The notes under the pieces: model-generated
The model's input: the letters and a program-made list of their open reading frames with translations, nothing else
What the model was told of the DNA's origin: nothing
Databases searched by the model: none
Assembly (NCBI GenBank): GCA_031431435.1
Contig: JANPDI010000031.1
Location: 1-64,000 of the forward strand
Source of the DNA: UKL13-2 sp031431435
GTDB lineage: Bacteria > Pseudomonadota > Gammaproteobacteria > Burkholderiales > Usitatibacteraceae
Direction of reading: 5' to 3'
Length of the DNA stretch: 64,000 nucleotides
Part shown: one piece after another, positions 1 to 8,405 of the stretch
Position numbering within the stretch: position 1 is the first letter of the stretch
Layout of the letters: each line of letters opens with the position of its first letter
Translations under genes and position numbers: made by a program

Positions 1-363
1 TTCAACCTGCCCGTTGAAATGGTATTGGCAGACACGGTTCGGGCGCCGGATGGTCTGGCGCTGTCGTCACGCAACGGCTATTTGACGGCGGTCGAACGGT
101 TGGAAGCGCCGCGCCTGATTGACGTGTTGAATTCCATCAAGACCGAATTAGAGGCGGGTCGCCGCGACTTTGCCGCCCTTGAGGCGGGCGGACAATCAAC
201 GCTTGAACGTCACGGCTGGCGGACCGACTACATCAGTATTCGCCGCCAGATTGATTTGCGTGAGCCGCAACGATCGGATCCGGCGCTGGTGGTGCTCGCC
301 GCCGCCCGTATCGGCGTCACGCGTCTGATTGATAATCTGGAGGTTCACCTGGATGTCGGCTGA
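1..363 (+). CDS. panC: Pantothenate synthetase, C-terminal part (5' end outside window)
   Basis: Pantothenate synthetase joins pantoate and beta-alanine using ATP, the last step of vitamin B5 synthesis in the cytoplasm. The frame is open from base 1, so the N-terminal two thirds, including the HIGH nucleotide-binding motif, lie outside the window. What remains is the typical C-terminal region: VLADTVRAPDGLALSSRNGYL, where the SSRN segment is a strongly conserved PanC motif contacting the active site, followed by the small helical C-terminal domain ending in LIDNLEVHLDVG. panD, which makes the beta-alanine substrate, follows 172 bases downstream on the same strand, supporting the assignment. 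That gap shows a short GC-rich inverted repeat near 440-465 but no other gene. Confidence 0.93.
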   Translation, partial: FNLPVEMVLADTVRAPDGLALSSRNGYLTAVERLEAPRLIDVLNSIKTELEAGRRDFAALEAGGQSTLERHGWRTDYISIRRQIDLREPQRSDPALVVLAAARIGVTRLIDNLEVHLDVG

Positions 364-535
364 CCAGCGCGGCTTGAACGAAACTTCTGAGCGGGGTTCG
401 ATGTCAATTAGCAGGTTACGACCCACAAAAAACGCCGCCGTATTTGGCGGGCAACTTAGAGCGTTTAATCTAGAACGAATGAATATAGTGGGTGGCGTTT
501 CCGTCCATACCAACACCGTCCGCACGCGAGGAACC

Positions 536-919
536 ATGCAACGCACCATGTTGAAGTCGAAGATCCACCGTGTCACCTGTACACATTGTGAAGTCCACTA
601 CGAGGGGTCGTGTGCGATTGACCAAAATTTGCTTGATGCCGCTGACATCAAGGAATACCAGCAAATCGATATCTACAACGTCAACAACGGCGCACGCTTT
701 ACAACGTATGCGATTTCAGCGCAGCGAAATTCGGGCATCATCAGCGTTAATGGTGCGGCGGCGCGGCTTGCGGCACCGGGCGACTTGCTCATCATTGCCA
801 GCTATGCGGCATACAGCGAAATTGAGCTGGCTGGTTACCAGCCGGATTTGGTCTACGTGAACGAAACGAACCAGATTAACGCGAGACGTGGCGCAATTCC
901 CATCCAAATGGCGGGCTGA
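536..919 (+). CDS. panD: Aspartate 1-decarboxylase proenzyme
   Basis: PanD decarboxylates L-aspartate to beta-alanine for pantothenate synthesis. It is a pyruvoyl enzyme made as a proenzyme that cleaves itself between Gly24 and Ser25; the motif YEGSCAID places that pair at residues 24-25, exactly as in the E. coli enzyme. The protein is 127 residues, the usual family length. The ATG at 536 is chosen because it gives the standard MQRTMLKSKIHR start and is preceded by GAGG (about 527-530); upstream in-frame starts would add a non-conserved extension. It follows panC on the same strand, so the two enzymes feed the same condensation. A palindromic repeat lies between its stop and the convergent permease gene. 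Confidence 0.95.
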   Translation: MQRTMLKSKIHRVTCTHCEVHYEGSCAIDQNLLDAADIKEYQQIDIYNVNNGARFTTYAISAQRNSGIISVNGAAARLAAPGDLLIIASYAAYSEIELAGYQPDLVYVNETNQINARRGAIPIQMAG

Positions 920-938
920 TCGGGCCCAGTCTGGTTGC

Positions 939-1012
939 AAAAGGCCATTATTGACGGGCATTTTCAGGCAAAAACACATGGGAAACGCCGTCAATAGGGG
1001 TGTTTGATTTTC
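939..1012. repeat. Dispersed palindromic element, copy A
   Basis: Imperfect inverted repeat between the convergent panD and permease genes. The left arm contains TATTGACGGGC (949-959) and the right arm GCCGTCAATA (987-996); the core carries TTTTCAGGCAAAAA. It ends in TGTTTGATTTTC, overlapping the permease stop codon. It shares arms and core with elements at 29837, 38135, 46733 and 59721. Function is unknown; it resembles REP-type or 3'-UTR hairpins. Confidence 0.6.
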
Positions 1013-2177
1013 AGGCGGCCCGCAATGCGTCGACAATCTTCATTCGTGAGGCGCGAAGAGCGGGCAGAAAACCGCCGATAAAGCCCATGAATAATGAAAA
1101 AATAATCGTCTGAATGACAATGCCCGGCGTCAGCGTGAATGAAAACGCCAGCTGTGAAAATGATTGGAAGTTCAAGGTCGATACCGTGATCGCCTGCAAA
1201 AACGTGGCAAAAAACAGCCCTGCGATGCCACCGACAAAGCCGAGCAACAGCGACTCGCCAAGGAAAGCAATCAGTATCGATAGACGGCGAAATCCGAGGG
1301 CGCGTAGCGTGCCGATTTCAGCCGTACGCATTGCGACCGATGAATACATCGTGATGGCGGCACCGATCATGGCGCCGATTGAAAACACAATCGACAGCAG
1401 TAGTCCGAGGAACGAAATAAAGGTCGACAGCGCGCGTGATTGATCCTCGTAAAATTTTTGCTCACGCTTGACGTCAATTGTCAGGCGAACATCAGCGGCA
1501 ACATTTTTTGCCAATGCATCATACGCATCACCACTCGTTAATTGCACGACCATCGACGAGTAATTGAGACGACGAAACGATTGCATCAGCTGGTCGACAT
1601 CACCCCAAACCTCCGAATCAAATGCACTTTTGCCGCCGTCGAAGACGCCCACAATCGTCCAGTCGCGCTGCGCAAAGCGGATTGATTGGCCCAGCTGTGT
1701 TCCGTCAAACTCCTGATTGATATTGCGCCCGACAACGATCTCGGACGAGCCGGCGCGGAACATGCGGCCCTGCACGATCCGTACTTGTGGCCGTAATACG
1801 ATGCCCATCGGCGAAACGCCGCGGGTCACGATGTTTGAACCCTTGTCCTGGCCGGTTTTGTAAAGTGATATCAACACCAGCGATTCCTTTGATGCCATCG
1901 GCTCACCCGACTGGCCGCGCGCAACCTGCGGCATGCTTTCAATCAACGCCGCCTGGTCCCGCGATACACCACTTTGTATTTCGGTTTCCGCGCCGGTCCG
2001 GATTGCCAACACGTTGTCGTAGCGGCCGGTGCCGACCATGGTCTTTTTGAGTCCGGCATCCAGCATCAGCACGGCGGCAAACACAAACACAACCAACGCC
2101 ATCCCGGCGGCGGTCAGTGCAGTGGTCAATTTTCGTGTCCACAGGTTTCGGAAGATATAGGAGAACGGTACTTTCAT
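1011..2177 (-). CDS. ABC transporter permease, FtsX/MacB type (second permease)
   Basis: This is an inner-membrane permease of the FtsX/MacB/LolCE family, 388 residues. It has one N-terminal membrane helix (about residues 18-40), a large periplasmic MacB-PCD-type domain (about 45-255), then three C-terminal helices with the FtsX signature MRTAEIGTLRALGFRR just after the second helix. The ATG at 2177 (MKVPFSYIFRNLW) is preferred to an upstream TTG because it starts directly at the conserved RNLWTRK segment and lies 7 bases after the preceding permease stop. It is the last gene of a leftward operon: adaptor, ATPase, permease, permease. The substrate cannot be read from the sequence; macrolide, lipid or peptide export are all possible. 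Confidence 0.85.
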   Translation of the reverse strand: MKVPFSYIFRNLWTRKLTTALTAAGMALVVFVFAAVLMLDAGLKKTMVGTGRYDNVLAIRTGAETEIQSGVSRDQAALIESMPQVARGQSGEPMASKESLVLISLYKTGQDKGSNIVTRGVSPMGIVLRPQVRIVQGRMFRAGSSEIVVGRNINQEFDGTQLGQSIRFAQRDWTIVGVFDGGKSAFDSEVWGDVDQLMQSFRRLNYSSMVVQLTSGDAYDALAKNVAADVRLTIDVKREQKFYEDQSRALSTFISFLGLLLSIVFSIGAMIGAAITMYSSVAMRTAEIGTLRALGFRRLSILIAFLGESLLLGFVGGIAGLFFATFLQAITVSTLNFQSFSQLAFSFTLTPGIVIQTIIFSLFMGFIGGFLPALRASRMKIVDALRAA

Positions 2178-2184
2178 ATTTGCA

Positions 2185-3348
2185 TCAGCCGATATGTCTG
2201 AGGCCGTCGACAATTTTGATGCGGGCACTGCGCCAGGCGGGTACCAGACCCGCAACAATGCCGACGGTCAGCCCCGACAGTGCCTGCAGCACGATGGTGT
2301 CGTTGGAGATCCGGAATGACGAAAATACCGCGCTGCCAATCGCGCTGGAGCCGAACAGTGATGCCATGGGAATGGTGATCAGGATACCGAGCCCGGCACC
2401 GATCAATGCAATCATCAACGCCTCGCCGAATACCAATGCGGCCACATAACCCGGGGAGAACCCCAGCACCTTAAGGGTCGCGTATTCCGAGATTCGTTCA
2501 CGCGCTGTCATTGCCATGGTGTTGGCAACCACCGCCATGATGATAAAAATCACCACAAATGACACCACACGAATCGCGATGACAATCGCTTCGGACTGTG
2601 CAACAAATCCCAGCTGGAAAGACTTCTCTGTTTCTGTCAGGGTTTCGGCGAGCGAATTTTTGAACTCGGCATCGATTGCCTTTGAGATTTCCGCCGCCCG
2701 GGAAGGGTCCTTGATTTCGATGTTGAACACACCGATTTGGTCAGCGCGCCGGGGAAACCGCTTTTTTATTTCCTCGTTGACATAGTCCCAATGAAAGAAA
2801 AACAGCCGCGTGACCACGGTCTCGTCCTTGCCGTCAAAAATCGCGCGAATCGTAAACTGCCAGGTTCCGCCAAAAATTGTGCCGCGAATCGGAATGACGT
2901 CACCAACTTTCCAACCAAACTGATCCGCAAGCTTGCGCCCGACAACCGCGCCCTGTCGATCCCGTTTGAAGGCGAGCATTTCCTCCGGCTTGATGTTGTA
3001 TTCCGGAAATAAATCGAAGTAGTTGGTATGGTCGACGGCGAACTGCGGAAAGAAATTTTGCGGTTCCTTGTAGACGCCGCCAAACCAGTTTGAATAACTC
3101 ACTGTTTTTACGCCTTCGATCGAGCGCATGCGTTCGCGGTAGTAGGTCGGCATCGGAAACACCAGTGAAATGGCGTTTCGGGTGACAAGGCGCGCGCCCG
3201 AGGCCGCATTGGCGCCGGCAAAAAAAGCCGTGACGACGGTTTGTAAAAAACCAAAGGCAAACACGGCAATCACCAGCCCGGTCAGCGTCAACGCGGTCCT
3301 CAGCTTGGCGCGAAATACATTCTTGAAAATGAGTTTCAGGTAGTACAT
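2185..3348 (-). CDS. ABC transporter permease, FtsX/MacB type (first permease)
   Basis: This 387-residue inner-membrane protein has the same layout as its downstream neighbour: an N-terminal helix (about 17-40), a periplasmic domain of about 220 residues, and three C-terminal helices. The family signature is TARERISEYATLKVLGFSP. The two adjacent permeases are different sequences, so they probably form a heterodimer around one ATPase, as LolC and LolE do, unlike MacB which fuses the ATPase to one permease. It starts 8 bases after the ATPase stop codon, indicating co-transcription. The C-terminal end PAWRSARIKIVDGLRHIG closely matches that of the other permease (LPALRASRMKIVDALRAA), indicating an old duplication. 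Confidence 0.85.
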   Translation of the reverse strand: MYYLKLIFKNVFRAKLRTALTLTGLVIAVFAFGFLQTVVTAFFAGANAASGARLVTRNAISLVFPMPTYYRERMRSIEGVKTVSYSNWFGGVYKEPQNFFPQFAVDHTNYFDLFPEYNIKPEEMLAFKRDRQGAVVGRKLADQFGWKVGDVIPIRGTIFGGTWQFTIRAIFDGKDETVVTRLFFFHWDYVNEEIKKRFPRRADQIGVFNIEIKDPSRAAEISKAIDAEFKNSLAETLTETEKSFQLGFVAQSEAIVIAIRVVSFVVIFIIMAVVANTMAMTARERISEYATLKVLGFSPGYVAALVFGEALMIALIGAGLGILITIPMASLFGSSAIGSAVFSSFRISNDTIVLQALSGLTVGIVAGLVPAWRSARIKIVDGLRHIG

Positions 3349-3356
3349 CTGATGGC

Positions 3357-4064
3357 CTAATCCGCCGCCACACCGGGTTCGTCAATCAACTCGCCTTTTT
3401 CCAGATGCACAATCCGCTTGGCGGCTTCGGCCGCATGGCCGTCATGGGTCACCATGATGATCGTCTTGCCGAGTTTTTCATTGAGCTCTTTGAGCATGTT
3501 TAGCACATCGGTCGCCGACTGCTTGTCGAGATCGCCGGTCGGTTCGTCGCAAACGAGAATGGTTGGATCGGTGACAATCGCGCGTGCAATGGCGACGCGC
3601 TGCTGTTGTCCGCCGGAAAGTTCGTTTGGATAGTGGTCCATCCGGTCCGACAGCCCGACCATGTCTAGTGTGAGGTTGACGCGTTGACGCCGTTCTGCCT
3701 TGGACAGATTGGTCAACAACAACGGCAGCTCGACATTTTCAAATGCCGTCAACACCGGCATCAGATTGTAAAACTGAAAAATAAAACCAATGTTGGAGGC
3801 GCGCCAATCGGCGAGATCGCCTTCAGATAATTGCGAAATGTCCTCGCCGTCAATTCGCAGCGTGCCGGCGGTTGGTTTATCAATACCGGCGATGAGATTG
3901 AGCAGTGTTGATTTCCCGGATCCGGACGGCCCCATCAGTGAAATAAAATCACCGCGTGCAATATTGAGCGTGATGTCGCGCAACACCGGCACGTCTTGAT
4001 CGCCACGGGTGTAGGTTTTGACAAGATTGCGGATCTCGACCAGCGTGGAGCCAATGGTTCCCAT
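3357..4064 (-). CDS. ABC transporter ATPase, LolD/MacB type
   Basis: This 235-residue cytoplasmic ATPase energises the two permeases downstream. Walker A is GPSGSGKST (about residues 45-53), the Q-loop lies in FIFQFYNLMP, the ABC signature is LSGGQQQRVAIARAI, Walker B is ILVCDEPTGDLD, and the H-loop histidine is in IIMVTHDGHAAE. The signature and D-loop are typical of the LolD/MacB/FtsE group, whose members drive mechanotransmission rather than import. The gene begins 5 bases after the adaptor gene stop, in a four-gene leftward operon. Confidence 0.93.
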   Translation of the reverse strand: MGTIGSTLVEIRNLVKTYTRGDQDVPVLRDITLNIARGDFISLMGPSGSGKSTLLNLIAGIDKPTAGTLRIDGEDISQLSEGDLADWRASNIGFIFQFYNLMPVLTAFENVELPLLLTNLSKAERRQRVNLTLDMVGLSDRMDHYPNELSGGQQQRVAIARAIVTDPTILVCDEPTGDLDKQSATDVLNMLKELNEKLGKTIIMVTHDGHAAEAAKRIVHLEKGELIDEPGVAAD

Positions 4065-4069
4065 TGCGG

Positions 4070-5296
4070 CTACTTCTTCTGGATTGCGACTTGCGCGCCG
4101 TCGTTGAGCTTGTCGCCGGGTTTGAGGACAACTTTGTCGCCCGGCTTGACACCGCCGACACGAACCAGATCGCCGATTTTTTCACCCACGGTGACAACAA
4201 CCATTTTGGCAAAATTCTTTTCGTCGATGACAAACGCGACGTCCTTGCTGTCACGTTTGGCAATGGCGGCGGGTTGCATCGCGGTGACAGGCTTTCGTTC
4301 TTCGGCCGTCAATGCGCGTGACAAGAAAGCGACCTTTGCGCTCATGTCGGGCAGAACACGACTGTCCTTTTCGACAAACTCGACCTTGACCAGCACCGTC
4401 GCTTTGGCGCGATCAACGGTCGGCACAATGCGGCTCACCTTGCCTAACAGACGCAAATCCGGAAATGCGTCGAGTTGAATTTCAACCGGCATGCCCACCA
4501 CAATCTTGCTGAGGCTGTTTTCCGACACATCGGCTTCGACCTCAAGCGTTGTCATATCGGCGATATTGACCACCGCACCCTTGGAGTCGGCGGCGGACGA
4601 AAACGGCGTGATGATGTCGCCGACGTTGGCATTTTTTGTCAGGATGACGCCATCAAACGGCGCGCGAATGATGGTCTGCTCGACCGACACCGCTGCAACA
4701 CGCGCATTGGCCTCGGCCACCCCAACCTGGCCCTGCAGTGCCGCCAGAGAGGCGGCAGCCTTGTCATAACGCGCCTTGGCGGTATCGAGCTGCGCCCCTG
4801 AGATAAAGTTTTTTAAGGCAAGATCCTCGGTGCGCCGTAGATTCGCCTCCGCATCGCGCAATTCAGCCAGCCCCTGCTGGGTGTTTGCTTTGGCGGCCCG
4901 CACGTTGGCTAGTGCCTGATCCTGTGACGCAACCACGTCTTTGTTTTCAATACGCGCAAGTACGTCACCGGCCTTGACCACGGAGCCCTCCTGCACGCCA
5001 AGAAACTCCAGCTTGCCTGTCGCTTTGGTGGAAACCGCCGCCTTTTTGAATGCCGTCACGCGGCCAGTCGCATTTAGCGCGGTGATTGCCAGCGACGGGT
5101 AGGCAGACGACACCACGCCCGCCTCGACTTGCGCAGTGCCGCCGCCGCCACGCACGATCAAGGCCGTCAAAACAACGGCAACAACAGCGGCGCCAATAAT
5201 CCAATATTTCCGGCGGTTTCGCGGGTTGCCAGCGCGCCCCGTAAATGCCTTCTGGCTGCGGTCGATGGAAAGCTTTGAGAGATCGGTTGTCGCCAC
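4070..5296 (-). CDS. Periplasmic adaptor (membrane fusion) protein of an ABC efflux system
   Basis: MacA/HlyD-type adaptor linking an inner-membrane transporter to an outer-membrane channel. It has a cytoplasmic N-terminus of about 30 residues, one membrane anchor (YWIIGAAVVAVVLTALIV), a lipoyl half (FLGVQEGSVVKAGDVLARIE), a long alpha-hairpin rich in Ala, Gln and Leu, the second lipoyl half (IRAPFDGVILTKNANVGDII), and beta-barrel and proximal domains. I chose the GTG at 5296 (MATTDLSKLSIDRS) because GGGGC lies 8 bases before it. A TTG at 5323 is possible but would begin almost at the transcription start predicted from the -10 box at 5333-5338. The gene leads the operon with the ATPase and two permeases. 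Confidence 0.87.
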   Translation of the reverse strand: MATTDLSKLSIDRSQKAFTGRAGNPRNRRKYWIIGAAVVAVVLTALIVRGGGGTAQVEAGVVSSAYPSLAITALNATGRVTAFKKAAVSTKATGKLEFLGVQEGSVVKAGDVLARIENKDVVASQDQALANVRAAKANTQQGLAELRDAEANLRRTEDLALKNFISGAQLDTAKARYDKAAASLAALQGQVGVAEANARVAAVSVEQTIIRAPFDGVILTKNANVGDIITPFSSAADSKGAVVNIADMTTLEVEADVSENSLSKIVVGMPVEIQLDAFPDLRLLGKVSRIVPTVDRAKATVLVKVEFVEKDSRVLPDMSAKVAFLSRALTAEERKPVTAMQPAAIAKRDSKDVAFVIDEKNFAKMVVVTVGEKIGDLVRVGGVKPGDKVVLKPGDKLNDGAQVAIQKK

Positions 5297-5332
5297 AATT
5301 TGCCCCGTTACGGAAATAAACAATTGACGGAA

Positions 5333-5338
5333 ATTATA
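5333..5338 (-). promoter_or_regulatory. Putative -10 box for the ABC efflux operon
   Basis: On the minus strand the sequence reads TATAAT, a perfect sigma-70 -10 hexamer. Transcription would begin near 5326, shortly before the adaptor start. No good -35 match is visible at 16-18 bases, so activator dependence or a weak promoter is possible. Confidence 0.4.
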
Positions 5339-5491
5339 GGCGGTTCAATTTTGTGTTCCGACCAATTTTGAGCCGAATGGCTGGATTTTGTGCGCCAATG
5401 GCATCCTGCCCGGTTGAGCGGACGGGGCGTGCTGACCGGGTGGTTGTTCATCTGGCGAATACACCGGCTGGCCGCTGGTGCACGATTGCGC

Positions 5492-5497
5492 TATAAT
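5492..5497 (+). promoter_or_regulatory. Putative -10 box for tRNA-Leu
   Basis: A consensus TATAAT lies 18 bases upstream of the mature tRNA 5' end, giving a short precursor leader of about 10-12 bases, as expected for a single tRNA gene. No clear -35 hexamer is seen. Confidence 0.45.
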
Positions 5498-5515
5498 TCA
5501 CGCCTACCGTTTTTT

Positions 5516-5602
5516 GCCGGGATGGCGGAACTGGTAGACGCACTGGACTCAAAATCCAGCGGTGGCAACATCGTGCCGGTTCGATTCCGGCTCCCGGCAC
5601 CA
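5516..5602 (+). tRNA. tRNA-Leu, anticodon CAA
   Basis: The gene folds as a class II tRNA of 87 bases including an encoded CCA end. The acceptor arm is GCCGGGA pairing with TCCCGGC; the anticodon stem CTGGA/TCCAG encloses loop CTCAAAA, giving anticodon CAA, which reads the leucine codon TTG. A long variable arm (GGTGGCAACATCG) and the T-loop GGTTCGATTCC are present, as expected for leucine tRNAs. An upstream -10 box and a terminator directly after the CCA show that it is a single-gene transcript. Confidence 0.97.
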
Positions 5603-5606
5603 AATT

Positions 5607-5632
5607 AAAAAGCCCACATCAGTGGGCTTTTT
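5607..5632 (+). terminator. Rho-independent terminator after tRNA-Leu
   Basis: The perfect inverted repeat AAAAAGCCCAC-ATCA-GTGGGCTTTTT begins 5 bases after the tRNA CCA end and finishes in a T-run followed by AATTTTTG. The A/T-flanked stem is also suited to termination on the other strand. Confidence 0.9.
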
Positions 5633-5717
5633 AATTTTTGTTGGATCTATTGTCTGATCAGGTACTTGGTCGTCGTGCAACACGGGCCTGCAATACCGGC
5701 CCCAAAATTTTAAGCCC

Positions 5718-6761
5718 ATGAAAACCACAGATTTTGATTACGATTTGCCGGCGGAGTTAATCGCGCAGCACCCGGCTCAGACGCGAACGGCGAGTCGCCT
5801 TTTGCATTTGGACGGCAATAGCGGGTCATTGTTTGACCGGCAGTTCATCGAACTGACTGAGTTGGTCGGGCCAAACGATATTTTGGTGTTTAACGACACC
5901 AGGGTGATCAAGGCCCGGTTGCGCGGCCAAAAGCAAACAGGTGGCAGTGTTGAGGCGCTGATCGAGCGGATCCTGCCGGGCGCAGATGACACATTCAGAG
6001 TGGTGGTGGCGCATATTCGCGCCTCAAAATCACCCAAGGCGGGCAGTCGAATTTTGTTTGACCAGGGCATCACGGCGACCATGACGCGTCGCATCGACGA
6101 CTTGTTTGAACTTATATTTGACGGCGACGAAAGTGTCTATGCGATTCTGGAACGAATTGGCGAAGTCCCGCTGCCGCCATACATCACACACCAAGCTGAC
6201 GCAGTCGACGAATCCCGTTACCAGACCGTTTACGCAAAGTACGATGGCTCGGTCGCAGCACCGACTGCCGGGCTGCATTTTGACGATGCAATTCTCAACC
6301 GGCTGGGCGCCCTTGGCGCGACGCTCGCCTATGTCACGTTGCACGTTGGTGCCGGTACGTTTCGCCCGGTTCGTGATGACGATATCTCAAAGCATGTGAT
6401 GCATCAAGAATGGTATCGCGTGCCGCCGGAAACGGTTAAAGCCATCCGCGTGGCCAAGGCAAAGGGTGGTCGTTTGATTGCCGTTGGTACCACCAGCATG
6501 CGCACGCTGGAATCAGCCTCGCAATCAGGCGAACTGGTGGCGGGTGCAGGCGAAACAGCGCTGTTTGTCACCCCGGGCTACCAATTTCGGGTGGTCGACC
6601 GGCTGATTACCAATTTCCATCTGCCAAAATCAACCTTGATGATGCTGGTTTCGGCGTTTGCCGGACGCGAAAATACCATGCAGGCGTATCGGCATGCGGT
6701 GACACAGCGCTATCGGTTTTTTAGCTATGGCGACGCGATGTTGATTGAAAAGAAAAACTGA
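5718..6761 (+). CDS. queA: S-adenosylmethionine:tRNA ribosyltransferase-isomerase
   Basis: QueA transfers and isomerises the ribosyl part of S-adenosylmethionine onto preQ1 in the wobble position of GUN-anticodon tRNAs, making epoxyqueuosine. The protein is 347 residues, the standard length. Family hallmarks are visible: FDYDLPAELIAQHP at the N-terminus, LVFNDTRVIKARL, the central VPLPPYI-like segment (GEVPLPPYITHQ), SVAAPTAGLHF, LHVGAGTFRPV, and ITNFHLPKSTLMMLVSAFAG near the C-terminus. The usual partner tgt does not follow; instead a convergent HNH gene lies downstream. Its position after a tRNA gene is probably incidental. Confidence 0.97.
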   Translation: MKTTDFDYDLPAELIAQHPAQTRTASRLLHLDGNSGSLFDRQFIELTELVGPNDILVFNDTRVIKARLRGQKQTGGSVEALIERILPGADDTFRVVVAHIRASKSPKAGSRILFDQGITATMTRRIDDLFELIFDGDESVYAILERIGEVPLPPYITHQADAVDESRYQTVYAKYDGSVAAPTAGLHFDDAILNRLGALGATLAYVTLHVGAGTFRPVRDDDISKHVMHQEWYRVPPETVKAIRVAKAKGGRLIAVGTTSMRTLESASQSGELVAGAGETALFVTPGYQFRVVDRLITNFHLPKSTLMMLVSAFAGRENTMQAYRHAVTQRYRFFSYGDAMLIEKKN

Positions 6762-6831
6762 AAATCAAACAATGACGGCGCCTAAGCGGCACAAATGGCT
6801 GAAAGGCCGCTTGCCCGGCGGAAAAACGTTT

Positions 6832-7539
6832 TCAACCTGCCAGATGGATGCGGCTCTGCGCGGCGACGTGCTGCTTCAGAAATTCCATTTGATCGACCAA
6901 TATTCGGCGGTTGGCGAGAATCAAGAACTCGGCACGGTTCGGCACATACGGGGCATACAAAAGTTGCATATTTGCCTCTTCCAACAGGCGGTTACCCTTG
7001 CGTTCATTGCAATTGCGACACGACGTCACCACGTTCATCCAACCGTCAAGCCCGCGTCGAGAGTAGGGGACGATGTGATCACGGGTAAGTTTGGCGTGCG
7101 AAAACAGTCCGCCGCAATAGGCGCAGACGTTCCGGTCACGATGAAACAATTCGCGATTGTTTAATGGGGGTGTTTGATTAAACCCCTTGATCGCCATGGC
7201 CTTGCCGCGAATGGCAATGATGGAGGCGGCCGTCACTGATGATACCTCCCCTGTCTCGCGGGACTTTCCGCCGTTTACCGTAAAGGCCTCCGAGCCGGTC
7301 TCCCAGGCTACCCGTTCCTTGGCGTAATACCAGACGGCATGTTGCCAGGTAATCCAGCGGTGCGGGACGCCATTTTGGTCGAGCGTCAGGATCAACGGAA
7401 AACGTTTTGCATCGGGCGAATACAGCGAAAATGCCGGCTCGTGTGCATCCTGTGCCTGTTTGGCAATTTGCTGGGACTGGGCCAGCTGAACCCGCTGTTG
7501 GGCAAGCATGCTTCGGCGATGTTGATGAGGGGAATGCAT
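6832..7539 (-). CDS. HNH endonuclease family protein
   Basis: The 235-residue protein carries a classical HNH module in its C-terminal half: CAYCG (first zinc Cys pair), the catalytic DHIVPYSRRG, the central Asn in WMNVVTSC, CRNCN (second Cys pair) and the closing RKGNRLLEEA. The N-terminal 120 residues, beginning MHSPHQHRRSMLAQQRVQ, hold a beta-rich region of unknown role. Single chromosomal HNH proteins of this size are common in betaproteobacteria without an attached restriction or phage module, and none is seen here. It may cut DNA nonspecifically or act in repair. It is convergent with queA and divergent from ppa. Confidence 0.85.
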   Translation of the reverse strand: MHSPHQHRRSMLAQQRVQLAQSQQIAKQAQDAHEPAFSLYSPDAKRFPLILTLDQNGVPHRWITWQHAVWYYAKERVAWETGSEAFTVNGGKSRETGEVSSVTAASIIAIRGKAMAIKGFNQTPPLNNRELFHRDRNVCAYCGGLFSHAKLTRDHIVPYSRRGLDGWMNVVTSCRNCNERKGNRLLEEANMQLLYAPYVPNRAEFLILANRRILVDQMEFLKQHVAAQSRIHLAG

Positions 7540-7574
7540 TTTTCTCCTTTATCGTTCCGCGTCCGGATTGCCGG

Positions 7575-7603
7575 TTGGCGGATTTGAGGCGAACAGCGAT
7601 AAT
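7575..7603 (+). promoter_or_regulatory. Putative sigma-70 promoter for ppa
   Basis: TTGGCG (7575-7580) and GATAAT (7598-7603) are separated by exactly 17 bases, pointing toward ppa. It would give an untranslated leader of about 155 bases with a small CCAAAA/TTTTGG hairpin near 7695-7712. I recognise no riboswitch in that leader. Confidence 0.4.
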
Positions 7604-7764
7604 CCCGGTCAAGCGCGCAGCTACAATGTCTACTCCGCCGTCGCAATTTGGCTCTATCGGCGACAGGGAGGCACGCCCCCAGCGGAAGCCTAATCCAAAA
7701 AATCACTTTTGGGAAGCACCCCTGAAATTTTTTTTGTGTATCACTGCCATGAAAGAGCCACCCC

Positions 7765-8313
7765 ATGAATCTTGACCGTGTCGATTCCGGCCGCGACGTG
7801 CCAAATGATTTCAACGTCGTCATCGAAATCCCGATGAATGGTGATCCCATCAAATACGAACTCGACAAAGCGACCGGCGCGTTATTCATTGATCGCTTTA
7901 TGTCAACGTCGATGCATTACCCCTGTAACTACGGCTATATCCCGCATACGCTGTCGGACGATGGTGACCCGGTTGATGTGCTGGTGATCACGCCGCACCC
8001 GTTGATTCCCGGCGTGGTGGTCCGCTGCCGGCCGCTCGGTGTGTTGAAAATGACCGATGAAGCCGGTGGTGACGAAAAACTGCTGGCGGTGCCGATTGAA
8101 AAATTAACGCCGATTTATAACGAAGTCAAAAATGCCAACGATCTGCCGGCGGTGCAACTAAACCAAATTGCCCACTTCTTTGAACATTACAAGGATCTTG
8201 AGCCTGGCAAATGGGTCAAGGTCGAGGGATGGTTTGGGGTTGCGGAGGCAAAACAAGCCATTGCCGACGGCGTTTCCCGTTACAGCACGGCGGCGGAAAA
8301 GCCGCGGTTCTGA
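7765..8313 (+). CDS. ppa: Inorganic pyrophosphatase (family I)
   Basis: The soluble enzyme hydrolyses pyrophosphate to phosphate, pulling biosynthetic reactions forward. The protein has 182 residues, close to the hexameric bacterial type. The family signature D-G-D-P-V-D at residues 66-71 provides the metal-binding aspartates, and KYELDKATG (30-38) plus the later LTPIYNEV and HFFEHYKDLEPGKWVKVEGW segments are typical. The same genome also encodes a membrane proton-pumping pyrophosphatase (59.9 kb in this window), so pyrophosphate is handled by two systems. Confidence 0.97.
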   Translation: MNLDRVDSGRDVPNDFNVVIEIPMNGDPIKYELDKATGALFIDRFMSTSMHYPCNYGYIPHTLSDDGDPVDVLVITPHPLIPGVVVRCRPLGVLKMTDEAGGDEKLLAVPIEKLTPIYNEVKNANDLPAVQLNQIAHFFEHYKDLEPGKWVKVEGWFGVAEAKQAIADGVSRYSTAAEKPRF

Positions 8314-8405
8314 TTTTTACCGGCAGAAAACATCCAAATCCGACCTTGCCCGTATCTCCTTCATGCGGTCGTATTCGACGACCGCCAATGATGAGGAGAG
8401 TTTTC

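Noticed and set aside
5375..5405. GAATGGCTGGATTTTGTGCGCC resembling the centre of element E
   Set aside because: Only about a dozen bases match and no inverted partner arm is present.
6783..6811. AAGCGGC...GCCGCTT hairpin between queA and the HNH gene
   Set aside because: Short stem with a 15-base loop and no T-run; not a convincing terminator.
7160..7190. GGGGGTGTTTGATTAAACCCC resembling the end of palindromic copy A
   Set aside because: It lies inside the HNH coding frame and encodes ordinary residues (IKGFNQTPPL); the arms do not match the other copies.
6832..7539. HNH gene as part of a restriction-modification or defence system
   Set aside because: No methyltransferase, helicase or other defence gene is adjacent; it is better read as a stand-alone HNH protein.
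7610..7764. Possible riboswitch (fluoride type was considered) in the ppa leader
   Set aside because: The sequence shows no match to the conserved fluoride riboswitch core that I can recognise; only a weak hairpin is seen.
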